This document shows positions 17,219 through 24,262 of a stretch of DNA of 55,005 nt, one piece after another. The DNA comes from Streptomyces sp. WAC05374 (lineage in GTDB: Bacteria > Actinomycetota > Actinomycetes > Streptomycetales > Streptomycetaceae). The DNA lies in contig NZ_SMNQ01000030.1 of NCBI RefSeq assembly GCF_004353505.1, forward strand, positions 1 to 55,005, read 5' to 3'. Under the pieces are notes generated by a model. The model did not search any database. It was not told the origin of the DNA and was given only the letters and a program-made list of their open reading frames with translations. How positions within the stretch are numbered: the first letter of the stretch is position 1; every line of letters begins with the position of its first letter. The position numbers and the translations under genes are program-made.

Positions 17219-19089
17219 CCTCCTCCCTGACGTGGCAGCAGCTACGCGATCTGAAGCTGACGGAACTGGACGACGCCGCCGACAGTTGGGGAGCGGCATC
17301 CCGGCACGCCGACGCGGCGCAGACCCGGGTCGACGGCGACATGGGCGGTGCCCTGTCGAAGACGCAGGAGAGCGAGTCCGCCAAGGCCGCCGTCGGCAGG
17401 TTCAAGCGTCTGAGCAGCAACTACGAGTACATCAAGACCGAGTGCGGTCTCATCCGTACGGCCGTCACCGGGCTCTCCACCGAGCTGGCCTCGCCGCAGC
17501 GGCGCCTGAAGGAGGCGCTCGCCGACGCGGCGGCCAACTCGTACACCGTCAACGAGGACGGCAGTGTCGACTACCCGGCCGGCGGCAAGAACGAGCTCAC
17601 CAAGCAGCCGATTCCGGGCGGCAAGGCCATCGGCAACAACGGGATGTTCGTCCCCGGCAGCGACCGCTGGACGGGCCCCGGCAACAACGGCCTGTACGGG
17701 CCGGGCAGCCATGGTCTGATCAACCCCAATCCGCACCACGCCAAGGCGCAGGACATCGCCGACCGCATCTCCATGGCGGTGCGCGACGCCCGCGAGATGG
17801 ACGGCCGCTACCAGCGGGTGCTGAGCAAGCTCAAGGCGGCGGACGGCCTCACCGTCGACAGCAAGACGTGGGCGGACGCCGCGGCGGACATGGACGCCGT
17901 GCGCGACGCGTCGCACGAGTTCATGAAGCGCGAGATCCCGCTCGACAAGTCGCCCGCCGAGCGCAAGGAATGGTGGGACAAGCTGAGCGACGAGCAGCGC
18001 CAGGAGTTCCTCGCCAGCTACCCCGACGTGCTCGGCAACCTGGACGGCATCCCGGCGGTGGTGCGGGACGAGGCCAACCGGGAGAACCTGGACCTGCTGA
18101 TCGCCAAGTTCGAGGGCAAGGACGGCGAGACGGCGGAGGCCCGGCTGGGCGGCCTGAAGGAGATCCGGACGCAGCTCGAGCTCAATGCCGCGGAGCAGCT
18201 CAAGAACCCGAAGGAACCGCCGATGCTGCTGCTCAGCATCGGCGACGAGGGGACCGGCCGCGCCGCTGTGGCCTTCGGCAACCCCGACACGTCGAAGAAC
18301 GTCGCGGCGTACGTCCCCGGCCTCGGTACGGCGCTGGACTCGGACTTCGCCAAGAACGACGTCAAGCGTGCCCGCGACACCGCCGTTCTTTCCAGGGAGA
18401 GCGATCCGTCCAGCGCCGCCATCGTGTGGCTCGGCTACGATCCGCCGCAGCTCGGCGGCGTGGACGCCGAGACGCTGCTGTCCAACACCGAGGTGATGTC
18501 GGCCGAGCGGGCCGAGAAGGGCGCTCCCGCCTACAACTCCTTCATGAGCGGACTGGCCGCCACCAACGACCACGACGACCCCCACATGACGGCCATCGGG
18601 CACTCCTACGGCTCACGCGTGGTCGGTGCCGCCACCCAGGAAGCGGGTGGCATCCCCGGCGCGGACGACATCGTGCTGCTCGGCAGTCCCGGAGTCGGCG
18701 TGGACAAGGCGGAGGACCTGGGGGTCGGTAAGGAGCACGTGTTCGTGGGCGCGGCCGAGAACGACCCGGTCACGATGCTTCCCTCCAAGAAGGAGGTCGC
18801 CGCGGCGGGCGCCTTCATAGGTGGTGGCCCCCTGTTGTCCTACCTGGCGGGCGACATCGCCGACCAGGGCGACGACGACATCTGGTTCGGCAAGGACCCG
18901 GCCAGCGAGGCGTTCGGCGCCAACCGCTTCAAGGTCGACGACGGTCCCCGGCCGCTCATTGACGGCGAGGGCCCGACCCCCGCGCACTCGAACTACTTCA
19001 ACCCCGAAAAGGATCGCGTGTCGGCCGAGAACATCGCAGCGGTCGTCTCGGGCCATCCCGAAGACATCACCCCGGAGAAGCATCGATGA
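17215..19089 (+). CDS. DUF1023-type alpha/beta-hydrolase with WXG-like helical N-terminus, candidate T7SS substrate
   Basis: A 624-aa protein with no signal peptide. Residues 1 to about 110 are helical and WXG100-like. A stretch at about 89-120 (ELASPQRRLKEAL then YTVNEDGSVDY) resembles residues 86-118 of the 757-aa protein of the next cassette. The C-terminal half, about 340-620, is an alpha/beta-hydrolase of the DUF1023 type, with nucleophile elbow GHSYGS (Ser about 464), a preceding VWLGYDPPQ segment and a late His in PAHSNYF. The probable activity is an esterase or lipase; the substrate is unknown. It is coupled to both neighbours by 4-bp overlaps. A YIKTE sequence (about 72-76) fits YxxxD/E but may be chance. 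Confidence 0.85.
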   Translation: MTSSLTWQQLRDLKLTELDDAADSWGAASRHADAAQTRVDGDMGGALSKTQESESAKAAVGRFKRLSSNYEYIKTECGLIRTAVTGLSTELASPQRRLKEALADAAANSYTVNEDGSVDYPAGGKNELTKQPIPGGKAIGNNGMFVPGSDRWTGPGNNGLYGPGSHGLINPNPHHAKAQDIADRISMAVRDAREMDGRYQRVLSKLKAADGLTVDSKTWADAAADMDAVRDASHEFMKREIPLDKSPAERKEWWDKLSDEQRQEFLASYPDVLGNLDGIPAVVRDEANRENLDLLIAKFEGKDGETAEARLGGLKEIRTQLELNAAEQLKNPKEPPMLLLSIGDEGTGRAAVAFGNPDTSKNVAAYVPGLGTALDSDFAKNDVKRARDTAVLSRESDPSSAAIVWLGYDPPQLGGVDAETLLSNTEVMSAERAEKGAPAYNSFMSGLAATNDHDDPHMTAIGHSYGSRVVGAATQEAGGIPGADDIVLLGSPGVGVDKAEDLGVGKEHVFVGAAENDPVTMLPSKKEVAAAGAFIGGGPLLSYLAGDIADQGDDDIWFGKDPASEAFGANRFKVDDGPRPLIDGEGPTPAHSNYFNPEKDRVSAENIAAVVSGHPEDITPEKHR

Positions 19090-19700
19090 AACACCGAACT
19101 CTGGCCGTTGTCCTCGCCGTACTCACCGTGTCCGGCTGCGGCCTGATCGGCGACGACGCCGGGTCCGGCCCGAAGGGAAAGGCGCAGAACGTGAACATGC
19201 AGCAGGCAGGCGACCTGGCGGAGAAGATCCTCGACGACACCTTCACCGCGATCGTCCCCAAGGTGGAGGCACAGCGGGGACCGTCCGGCGACCCCCTGTG
19301 CACCGACTTCAAGAACGACAGCACGGGGACCGGTCAGGTCATTCGTCGTCGGCACGTCATGACCGTGATCTCCGCGGAGCGGCGCGGCAGCTTCATGGGC
19401 GTCGTCGAGCGCCACTGGAAGAAGAAGGGCTACGAGATCACCACGGTGCGCCCGAGCAAGGAGCGGCCGGCGATCTTCGCCCGTACGCAGGAGGGCTTCG
19501 AGGTCACCGTGAAGATCGGTGCCGAGGGGCAGGCCTTCTTCAGCGCCTCGTCGCCCTGCGTGACGGAATCCGAGGTCACCGAACCCCCGAGGAAGCCTCT
19601 CGACCCGAACTCTCCGGAGGCGAAGGGGCTGCCGTACATCAAGTCACCCTTCTGGTCCGCGGAGACCCCGGTGCCGTCGCCTTCCACCAATGGTGGCTGA
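19086..19700 (+). CDS. Putative lipoprotein, cassette 1
   Basis: A 204-aa protein. The short signal peptide has a lipobox ending VSGC at about residue 18, so it should be lipid-anchored on the outer face of the membrane. The mature part is mixed alpha/beta with Cys in DPLCTDF and SSPCVTES (a possible disulfide) and a proline-rich tail. The ATG overlaps the hydrolase stop (ATGA). I recognise no family. Position right after a hydrolase gene suggests an accessory or immunity-type role, which is inference. It shows no obvious similarity to the lipoprotein of the second cassette. Confidence 0.82.
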   Translation: MKHRTLAVVLAVLTVSGCGLIGDDAGSGPKGKAQNVNMQQAGDLAEKILDDTFTAIVPKVEAQRGPSGDPLCTDFKNDSTGTGQVIRRRHVMTVISAERRGSFMGVVERHWKKKGYEITTVRPSKERPAIFARTQEGFEVTVKIGAEGQAFFSASSPCVTESEVTEPPRKPLDPNSPEAKGLPYIKSPFWSAETPVPSPSTNGG

Positions 19701-19784
19701 CCGGCATCCGCGTCTGACGGTTCCGGGACGGCACGTCATCAGCTTGTCGCGGATGGCCGGCGTGTAGGAGCAGTGGGGGCCGTG

Positions 19785-19817
19785 CGCCATCCCCGATCCA
19801 GGTGATCGGGGATGGCG
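19785..19817 (+). terminator. Terminator after T7SS cassette 1
   Basis: Perfect 14-bp arms CGCCATCCCCGATC (19785-19798 and 19804-19817) with a 5-nt loop CAGGT are followed by TACGCCTTTT. It lies 84 nt past the lipoprotein stop and separates the two cassettes. Confidence 0.8.
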
Positions 19818-19845
19818 TACGCCTTTTGCAGCTCCAAGGCCGGCC

Positions 19846-19891
19846 TTGCACCCGGTCGCGGTACGTCAATAGGTTGTTGCACTACGCAACC
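19846..19891 (+). promoter_or_regulatory. Promoter with overlapping palindrome, second T7SS cassette
   Basis: TTGCAC (19846-19851), an 18-nt spacer, then TAGGTT (19870-19875), predict a start near 19882 and a leader of about 40 nt. GGTTG...CAACC (19872-19876 and 19887-19891) with an inner TTGC/GCAA overlaps the -10 and could be an operator. This is a better promoter match than that of cassette 1 and has the same layout. Confidence 0.5.
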
Positions 19892-19922
19892 GTTTGCCGG
19901 TACACGGGGAGGAGCCCTGCGG

Positions 19923-20420
19923 ATGGCTTGGGACGAGTGGGAGCAGTTAAAGGCGTCGGCGGCCGAGAAGGGGCCGGCGCGGATGCACCTGAACGGGCTG
20001 CCTCCCGAGGACAGACCCAACGCCGGCAACCCGCAAGGTGACCTCCAGGTGCACCAGAAGGACCTTGCAGCGATCGGTGACCATGCCTTCAAGCTGTACA
20101 ACCGGCTGTGGAAGGAAGCACGCGTCACCACCACGGACGCCGCCGGAACGGACCTGGCCGGTCAGGGGTTCGCCCTCGGCAAGGCGCTGCAGCACGTCTC
20201 GACCCGCTGGGACAAGCAACTGGGGTCGGTCATGGATGCCTGCGCGCTGATCTCGAACCACATGGACTTCACCAAGAACGCGCACGCCGGCGACGAGGTC
20301 TTCATCGAGCGGCATGTGAGCAGCATCCACGCGCTCGACGCGGGGTTCGACGAGAACTGGGCGCAGGCGGGCAGGAAGAACGAGATCTATGGGGCGAAGG
20401 ACAAGAAGGACAAGGACTGA
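19923..20420 (+). CDS. Small helical T7SS-associated protein, cassette 2, with TTA codon
   Basis: A 165-aa protein starting MAWDEWEQLKASAAEK, identical over 16 residues to the cassette 1 protein at 16781 and then similar (ARM.LN..P). After about residue 28 the two differ. The middle is helical, and the charged C-terminus contains YGAKD, which fits the YxxxD/E T7SS export pattern. Codon 9 (19947-19949) is TTA, a codon rare in Streptomyces and read only by the bldA tRNA, so translation may be growth-phase dependent. GGGGAGGAG precedes the ATG. The next gene starts 6 bp after the stop. The gene can be read 37 codons longer upstream, but that would pass through the promoter. Confidence 0.87.
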   Translation: MAWDEWEQLKASAAEKGPARMHLNGLPPEDRPNAGNPQGDLQVHQKDLAAIGDHAFKLYNRLWKEARVTTTDAAGTDLAGQGFALGKALQHVSTRWDKQLGSVMDACALISNHMDFTKNAHAGDEVFIERHVSSIHALDAGFDENWAQAGRKNEIYGAKDKKDKD

Positions 20421-20426
20421 CGCCGC

Positions 20427-22700
20427 ATGGATTTCGAAGCTCTGCACTCGGCCAACTTCACACTGCTCGACGACACGGTCAGCGACTGGACGAGCATGCT
20501 CACCAAGCTGGAGACGCTGAAGAGGGACGCTGAGGAAGGACTGTACGGCCGGGCGAAGAAGGCCGACTGGGCCGGCTACAACGCCACCGTGTCCCGTGAG
20601 TTCATCGGCAAGACCGCCGGCGAGTTCGGCGACGCCGTCATCCAGGCCACGTCGATCCGCAACATCATGCGGGACACCCGGGACGAGCTGAAGACGCAGC
20701 AGCGACTGCTCCAGGAGGCCATCGAACGCGGCCGGGGCAGGAACCTGACGGTGTCCGCGAACGGCGGTGGCTTCACCGTACGGGAGAACCCGGACAAGAA
20801 GGCGCCGGGTGGACAGAGCGACGTCGACGCCCTGCGTGATGAGCTGCAGTCCATCCTGAACAAGGCGACGGAAATCGACAACACCGCCTCGACATCACTC
20901 AAGGCCCTCGTGGACCTCGCCGACCACGGCTTCTCGGACGCCGCGTACAAGGACCGTGACACAGCGGCAAACGCGCTGAAAGAGGCCGAGCGCCTGGCCG
21001 CCCTGGCGAGGAAGAAGCCGGAGGACCTCACCGTCGAGGACTTCGACGCTCTCCACGCCGGCCTCAAGAAGTACGCGGGCGACGAGCTGTTCGCCGAACG
21101 GCTGGCCGAGCAGTTGGGTGCACGGGGCACACTCGACTTCTGGGCAGGGGTCAGTGACCCGCGCAGCGCCTACCAGGTGGGCCACAAGCGCGTCGACCAG
21201 TTCGACGACCTGCAGAAGCACCTCAGCCTGACGCTTGCCACGGCCACTCGGGCGGACACTCCGGAAATGGCGAACTGGAAGCACGAGATGACGAGTCTCG
21301 GCAGCCAGTCGCTTGCCAGGAACGGCACCACCATGGGCTTCCAGGTCATGAGCAACCTGATGCGTTGGGGTGACTACGACGACCAGTTCCTCACGTCCTA
21401 CGGCACTGAGCTGATCAAGACCGAGAAGAAGCTGAGCAGTAACGGTCAGCACGTTCCCTTGGCCTGGCAGCACATGGACATGGAGCCGTACCTGAACCGG
21501 ACGGGTACCGACTCCGGATCCGACCCCATGGTGGGCTTCCTGAAGGCACTGTCGAACAGTCCGGACGCCGCGACGGACTTCTTCAGTGCCCCCTTCCTTT
21601 CGAAGGACGAGGACCACGAGTTCAAGACGAAGGACAAGGACGGCAACGAAGTCAAGGACGCGCTCTCCAACTTCGACTACCTCTTCGAGGAACGTGACTG
21701 GCCGCAGGAGCGCAACAGCGAGGGCGAGGACAGCATCGAGGGTCGCAACAACCTTGCTCTTGCCCTGGAGGCCGCTACGACAGGGCACCGGGCGGGGGAG
21801 ATGCCGACGCCCGACCTGGCCCCGCACTCGGAAGCGCAGGCCACGTTGATGTCGGCCATCGTCGCCTCGGTCGAGGAGGACCCCAAGCGGCTGACGGACC
21901 ACGCACACATGTCCGACAGCATGGGCCAGATCGCCTCGGAGTACTTGCCTGACATCAACCGCGCGCTCGCCGACGACCCGCGCGGGAACACCGATCGGCT
22001 CTTCCCCCTGGCCGGCGCGCAGGCCAAGCTGGACCACAAGGACGTCACCGCCTTCCTGATCACCGTGGGCCAGAACCCGGACGGCTACGCGGCCGTCGAG
22101 GTGGGGCAGAAGGCGTACATGGCGAGTCTCATGGATTACCACCTCGACCCGGACCTGCCCGCGGACAAGCGCTATCCCCACTCGGCGCAGGAGACGATCG
22201 AGACCATCACGCGGCGTTCCGGAGAGGTCAGCGGATCTCTGGCCATCGGCATGCAGGAGGCTCTCCTGGGCCCGGCCGCCAAGGAGGCCAAGGAGTTCTC
22301 CGACTCGGTCGCGCAACAGAAGAACGCGTGGTCCGGAGCGATCGGGACGGGCATCGGCGTCGGCGTGAGCTTCATCGCCACACCGGTGGGAGGCGCGGTG
22401 GCCGGTGGTGTCGCCGGTACCGTCAGCGGCATGGTACTCGAGCACATCTTCCAGCAGTCGGAGACCGACGTCCTGACGGGGGCCAGCAGGAGCGCCAGCG
22501 ACCTGTGGGAGAAGAGCCGGGACCTGAGCGCGGAACATGGCCAGTTGGCAGCCATCAACGCGGCGAAGAAGCATGAGCTCCCCCAGCCCGAACAGACGGC
22601 GGACTGGGCCCTGACGGGGCGCGACAACGGCTTCAGCGACGCCGCCACCAATGCGCGGGGCATGGCGGATCACCTCACCACGGAGGTGCCTGCCGCATGA
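20427..22700 (+). CDS. Large WXG-like protein with glycine-zipper hydrophobic region, candidate T7SS substrate
   Basis: A 757-aa protein with no signal peptide. The N-terminal helical domain carries a WXG turn (KKADWAGYN, about residues 45-52) and a QQRLLQEAI...LTV stretch (about 90-109) like that in the cassette 1 hydrolase. The long central part is helical and charged, with no enzyme motif I recognise. About residues 636-676 form a glycine-rich hydrophobic segment (GTGIGVGVSFIATPVGG, AVAGGVAGTVSGMVL) of glycine-zipper type, the kind that inserts into or oligomerises in membranes. The stop overlaps the following lipoprotein ATG (ATGA). A role as a secreted structural protein or membrane-active effector is inference. 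Confidence 0.82.
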   Translation: MDFEALHSANFTLLDDTVSDWTSMLTKLETLKRDAEEGLYGRAKKADWAGYNATVSREFIGKTAGEFGDAVIQATSIRNIMRDTRDELKTQQRLLQEAIERGRGRNLTVSANGGGFTVRENPDKKAPGGQSDVDALRDELQSILNKATEIDNTASTSLKALVDLADHGFSDAAYKDRDTAANALKEAERLAALARKKPEDLTVEDFDALHAGLKKYAGDELFAERLAEQLGARGTLDFWAGVSDPRSAYQVGHKRVDQFDDLQKHLSLTLATATRADTPEMANWKHEMTSLGSQSLARNGTTMGFQVMSNLMRWGDYDDQFLTSYGTELIKTEKKLSSNGQHVPLAWQHMDMEPYLNRTGTDSGSDPMVGFLKALSNSPDAATDFFSAPFLSKDEDHEFKTKDKDGNEVKDALSNFDYLFEERDWPQERNSEGEDSIEGRNNLALALEAATTGHRAGEMPTPDLAPHSEAQATLMSAIVASVEEDPKRLTDHAHMSDSMGQIASEYLPDINRALADDPRGNTDRLFPLAGAQAKLDHKDVTAFLITVGQNPDGYAAVEVGQKAYMASLMDYHLDPDLPADKRYPHSAQETIETITRRSGEVSGSLAIGMQEALLGPAAKEAKEFSDSVAQQKNAWSGAIGTGIGVGVSFIATPVGGAVAGGVAGTVSGMVLEHIFQQSETDVLTGASRSASDLWEKSRDLSAEHGQLAAINAAKKHELPQPEQTADWALTGRDNGFSDAATNARGMADHLTTEVPAA

Positions 22701-23314
22701 CACGCACCCGAATGAAAACGGGCAGCGGACGGGCCGAGGACGCCTCGCTGACGGCTCCACGCCGGCGGCGGGTACAGCGGCACCTCACCGCTGTCGCCGC
22801 GGCCGCCCAGTTGGCCCTGGCGCTCGCCGCCTGTTCGAAACCGGAGCCGGAGCGGTCCTTCACCGTGCCCTCGGACCTCTGCGGCACCCCGGTGCCCGCC
22901 GCCGCCGTCGACGCGGTCCTGCCGAGCAGCGGCAGGACGCTCAAGGCGCACGCCGCGTCACGCACCGTGGGAGCCACCCACTGCCGTGTCTCCGTCGACG
23001 GCACGACGGTGTTCAGCGCCATCTCCGAGTGGCGGGTGGACCCCTCCGTACGGAAGGCGGCCCGCATCAACCCGTACATCGACATCGACGAGCACACCAG
23101 CGCGGACGGGACGTACATGTGGTCCGGCAAGGGAGGCGTGCGCCGCGCCCCGTGCCCGGTGGCCGCCAAGGAGCACCCGGACCGCAACCAGCTCTTCGTC
23201 AGGGTCCTCTTCCACGACGAGAAGTTCTCGGACGCCGACGCGGCGAAGAACCTGCTGCTCGCCTACGCGCAGTCCGTCGCCGACTCGGCGGCCTGCAAGG
23301 GGCCGACGCCGTGA
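22697..23314 (+). CDS. Putative lipoprotein, cassette 2
   Basis: A 205-aa protein. A long basic N-region (about 28 residues) precedes a hydrophobic stretch and the lipobox LAAC (Cys about residue 46), so it should be lipid-anchored outside the membrane. The mature domain has four further Cys (SDLCGTPV, ATHCRVSV, APCPV, AACKG), suggesting two disulfides. Its LCGxPVP start resembles small actinobacterial lipoproteins, but I cannot name the family. It is translationally coupled to the 757-aa gene (ATGA). The long N-region leaves a later start possible, for instance one closer to the hydrophobic core, though no better ribosome-binding site is evident. Confidence 0.8.
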   Translation: MTRTRMKTGSGRAEDASLTAPRRRRVQRHLTAVAAAAQLALALAACSKPEPERSFTVPSDLCGTPVPAAAVDAVLPSSGRTLKAHAASRTVGATHCRVSVDGTTVFSAISEWRVDPSVRKAARINPYIDIDEHTSADGTYMWSGKGGVRRAPCPVAAKEHPDRNQLFVRVLFHDEKFSDADAAKNLLLAYAQSVADSAACKGPTP

Positions 23315-23342
23315 GATCGGGCCGCGGCTCTCGTCGCTGAGC

Positions 23343-23392
23343 GACGACGGACTCCCGGCAACCGCCACTGCGGTTCCCGGGAGTCCGTCGTC
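23343..23392. terminator. Bidirectional terminator between convergent units
   Basis: 21-nt arms (23343-23363 and 23372-23392, starting GACGACGGACTCCCGG) pair with one mismatch around an 8-nt loop. It lies 28 nt past the cassette 2 lipoprotein stop and 71 nt past the stop of the WXG100 gene on the other strand, so it can serve both. Confidence 0.85.
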
Positions 23393-23462
23393 TCACCCGG
23401 CTCCGGAGCGGGTGGGTACCCCTCGCGCGTACCCACCCCGTTCATCCGTCCGTGTGCGCTGC

Positions 23463-23765
23463 TTACGCGAAGTAGCTGGCGGCCTTCTTGTCGCCGCCCA
23501 TGTAGTCACCGCCGGCCCGTGCGACGACCTGGCCGATCTGCATCAGGGCCTGGTGGATGTCAGCGGCTTCCTTGTCCCACTTCGTCTGCTCCTGGACGTA
23601 GGCGGCGTGTGCCTCGCCCTCCCAGCCGGCGGCGACCGTGGCCATGGCCGTCTTGATCTCCCGGAGGTCCTCCTCCAGCTTCTTGGCCTGGTTGCCGAGG
23701 TTCGTCGCGGCAATGTCGAGGCCGTCGTACTTGACGACGAGCTCGTCACCGGAGTTCATGCCCAT
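23463..23765 (-). CDS. WXG100 family protein (EsxA-like)
   Basis: A 100-aa small secreted helical-hairpin protein, the hallmark ESX substrate. The WXG turn is AAGWEGEAHAAY, about residues 46-57, between two long helices. Near the C-terminus YMGGD matches the YxxxD/E export signal. There is no signal peptide. It starts at the ATG with GAGGG 5 nt upstream; a second ATG two codons later is possible. It is the last gene of the leftward esx unit, 48 bp after the other WXG100 gene, with which it probably forms a heterodimer. I call it EsxA-like from the export motif and position. Confidence 0.93.
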   Translation of the reverse strand: MGMNSGDELVVKYDGLDIAATNLGNQAKKLEEDLREIKTAMATVAAGWEGEAHAAYVQEQTKWDKEAADIHQALMQIGQVVARAGGDYMGGDKKAASYFA

Positions 23766-23813
23766 GGTTCCCTCATCTCGCGTGTTGTGGTCGTTCGGCG
23801 TGCGTCAGCGGTT

Positions 23814-24167
23814 CTAGAGGTTGCTGATGCTCGACTTCGGAACGGCGCTGGTGCCGACACCGAGATCCACGTTGATGCTCTGCACGGCGGCGAGGACTTC
23901 GTCCTCCGTGCCGTCCTTGATCTTCCTGGACGCGCTCAGCCCGTCGAGGAACTTCGCCAGGATGTTGCCGAGACGCACCATGGAGGTGTTGATCTCCTGC
24001 TGCTTCGAGTTGAATGCCCCGGCGCCGATACCCTTCCACTGGCCCTCAAGGCTGTCGATCGTGCCCTGAATCTGGGTGAGCTGGCCCTTGATCGAGTTGA
24101 ACTTCTCGAGCAGGTGCCTTTCGAGCGCGATGACTTGGCTGTCTGAAAGCCGCTGGCCCTGTGACAC
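23814..24167 (-). CDS. WXG100 family protein (EsxB-like), extended
   Basis: A 117-aa helical-hairpin protein with turn GQWKGIGAGAF (about residues 43-53). The second helix is followed by a tail (VDLGVGTSAVPKSSISNL) longer than usual for WXG100 proteins. I see no YxxxD/E motif, so export probably depends on pairing with the 100-aa partner downstream. The ribosome-binding site is GAAGGGA, 7 nt before the ATG. The 95-bp gap to the upstream mycosin gene holds no feature I can name. Confidence 0.9.
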   Translation of the reverse strand: MSQGQRLSDSQVIALERHLLEKFNSIKGQLTQIQGTIDSLEGQWKGIGAGAFNSKQQEINTSMVRLGNILAKFLDGLSASRKIKDGTEDEVLAAVQSINVDLGVGTSAVPKSSISNL

Positions 24168-24262
24168 GGTGACGTTCCCTTCTGAACTGCTTGTTGTGAC
24201 TTGCTGGGTTGTGCTTCACCAGGTGCTGCTGGGAGGTGAAGTCCGATGCACGCGGGGTCCGG

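Noticed and set aside
16781..23314. Prophage or integrative element carrying the two cassettes
   Set aside because: No integrase, transposase, tRNA-linked repeat or sharp composition break is visible; the genes look integral to the ESX locus.
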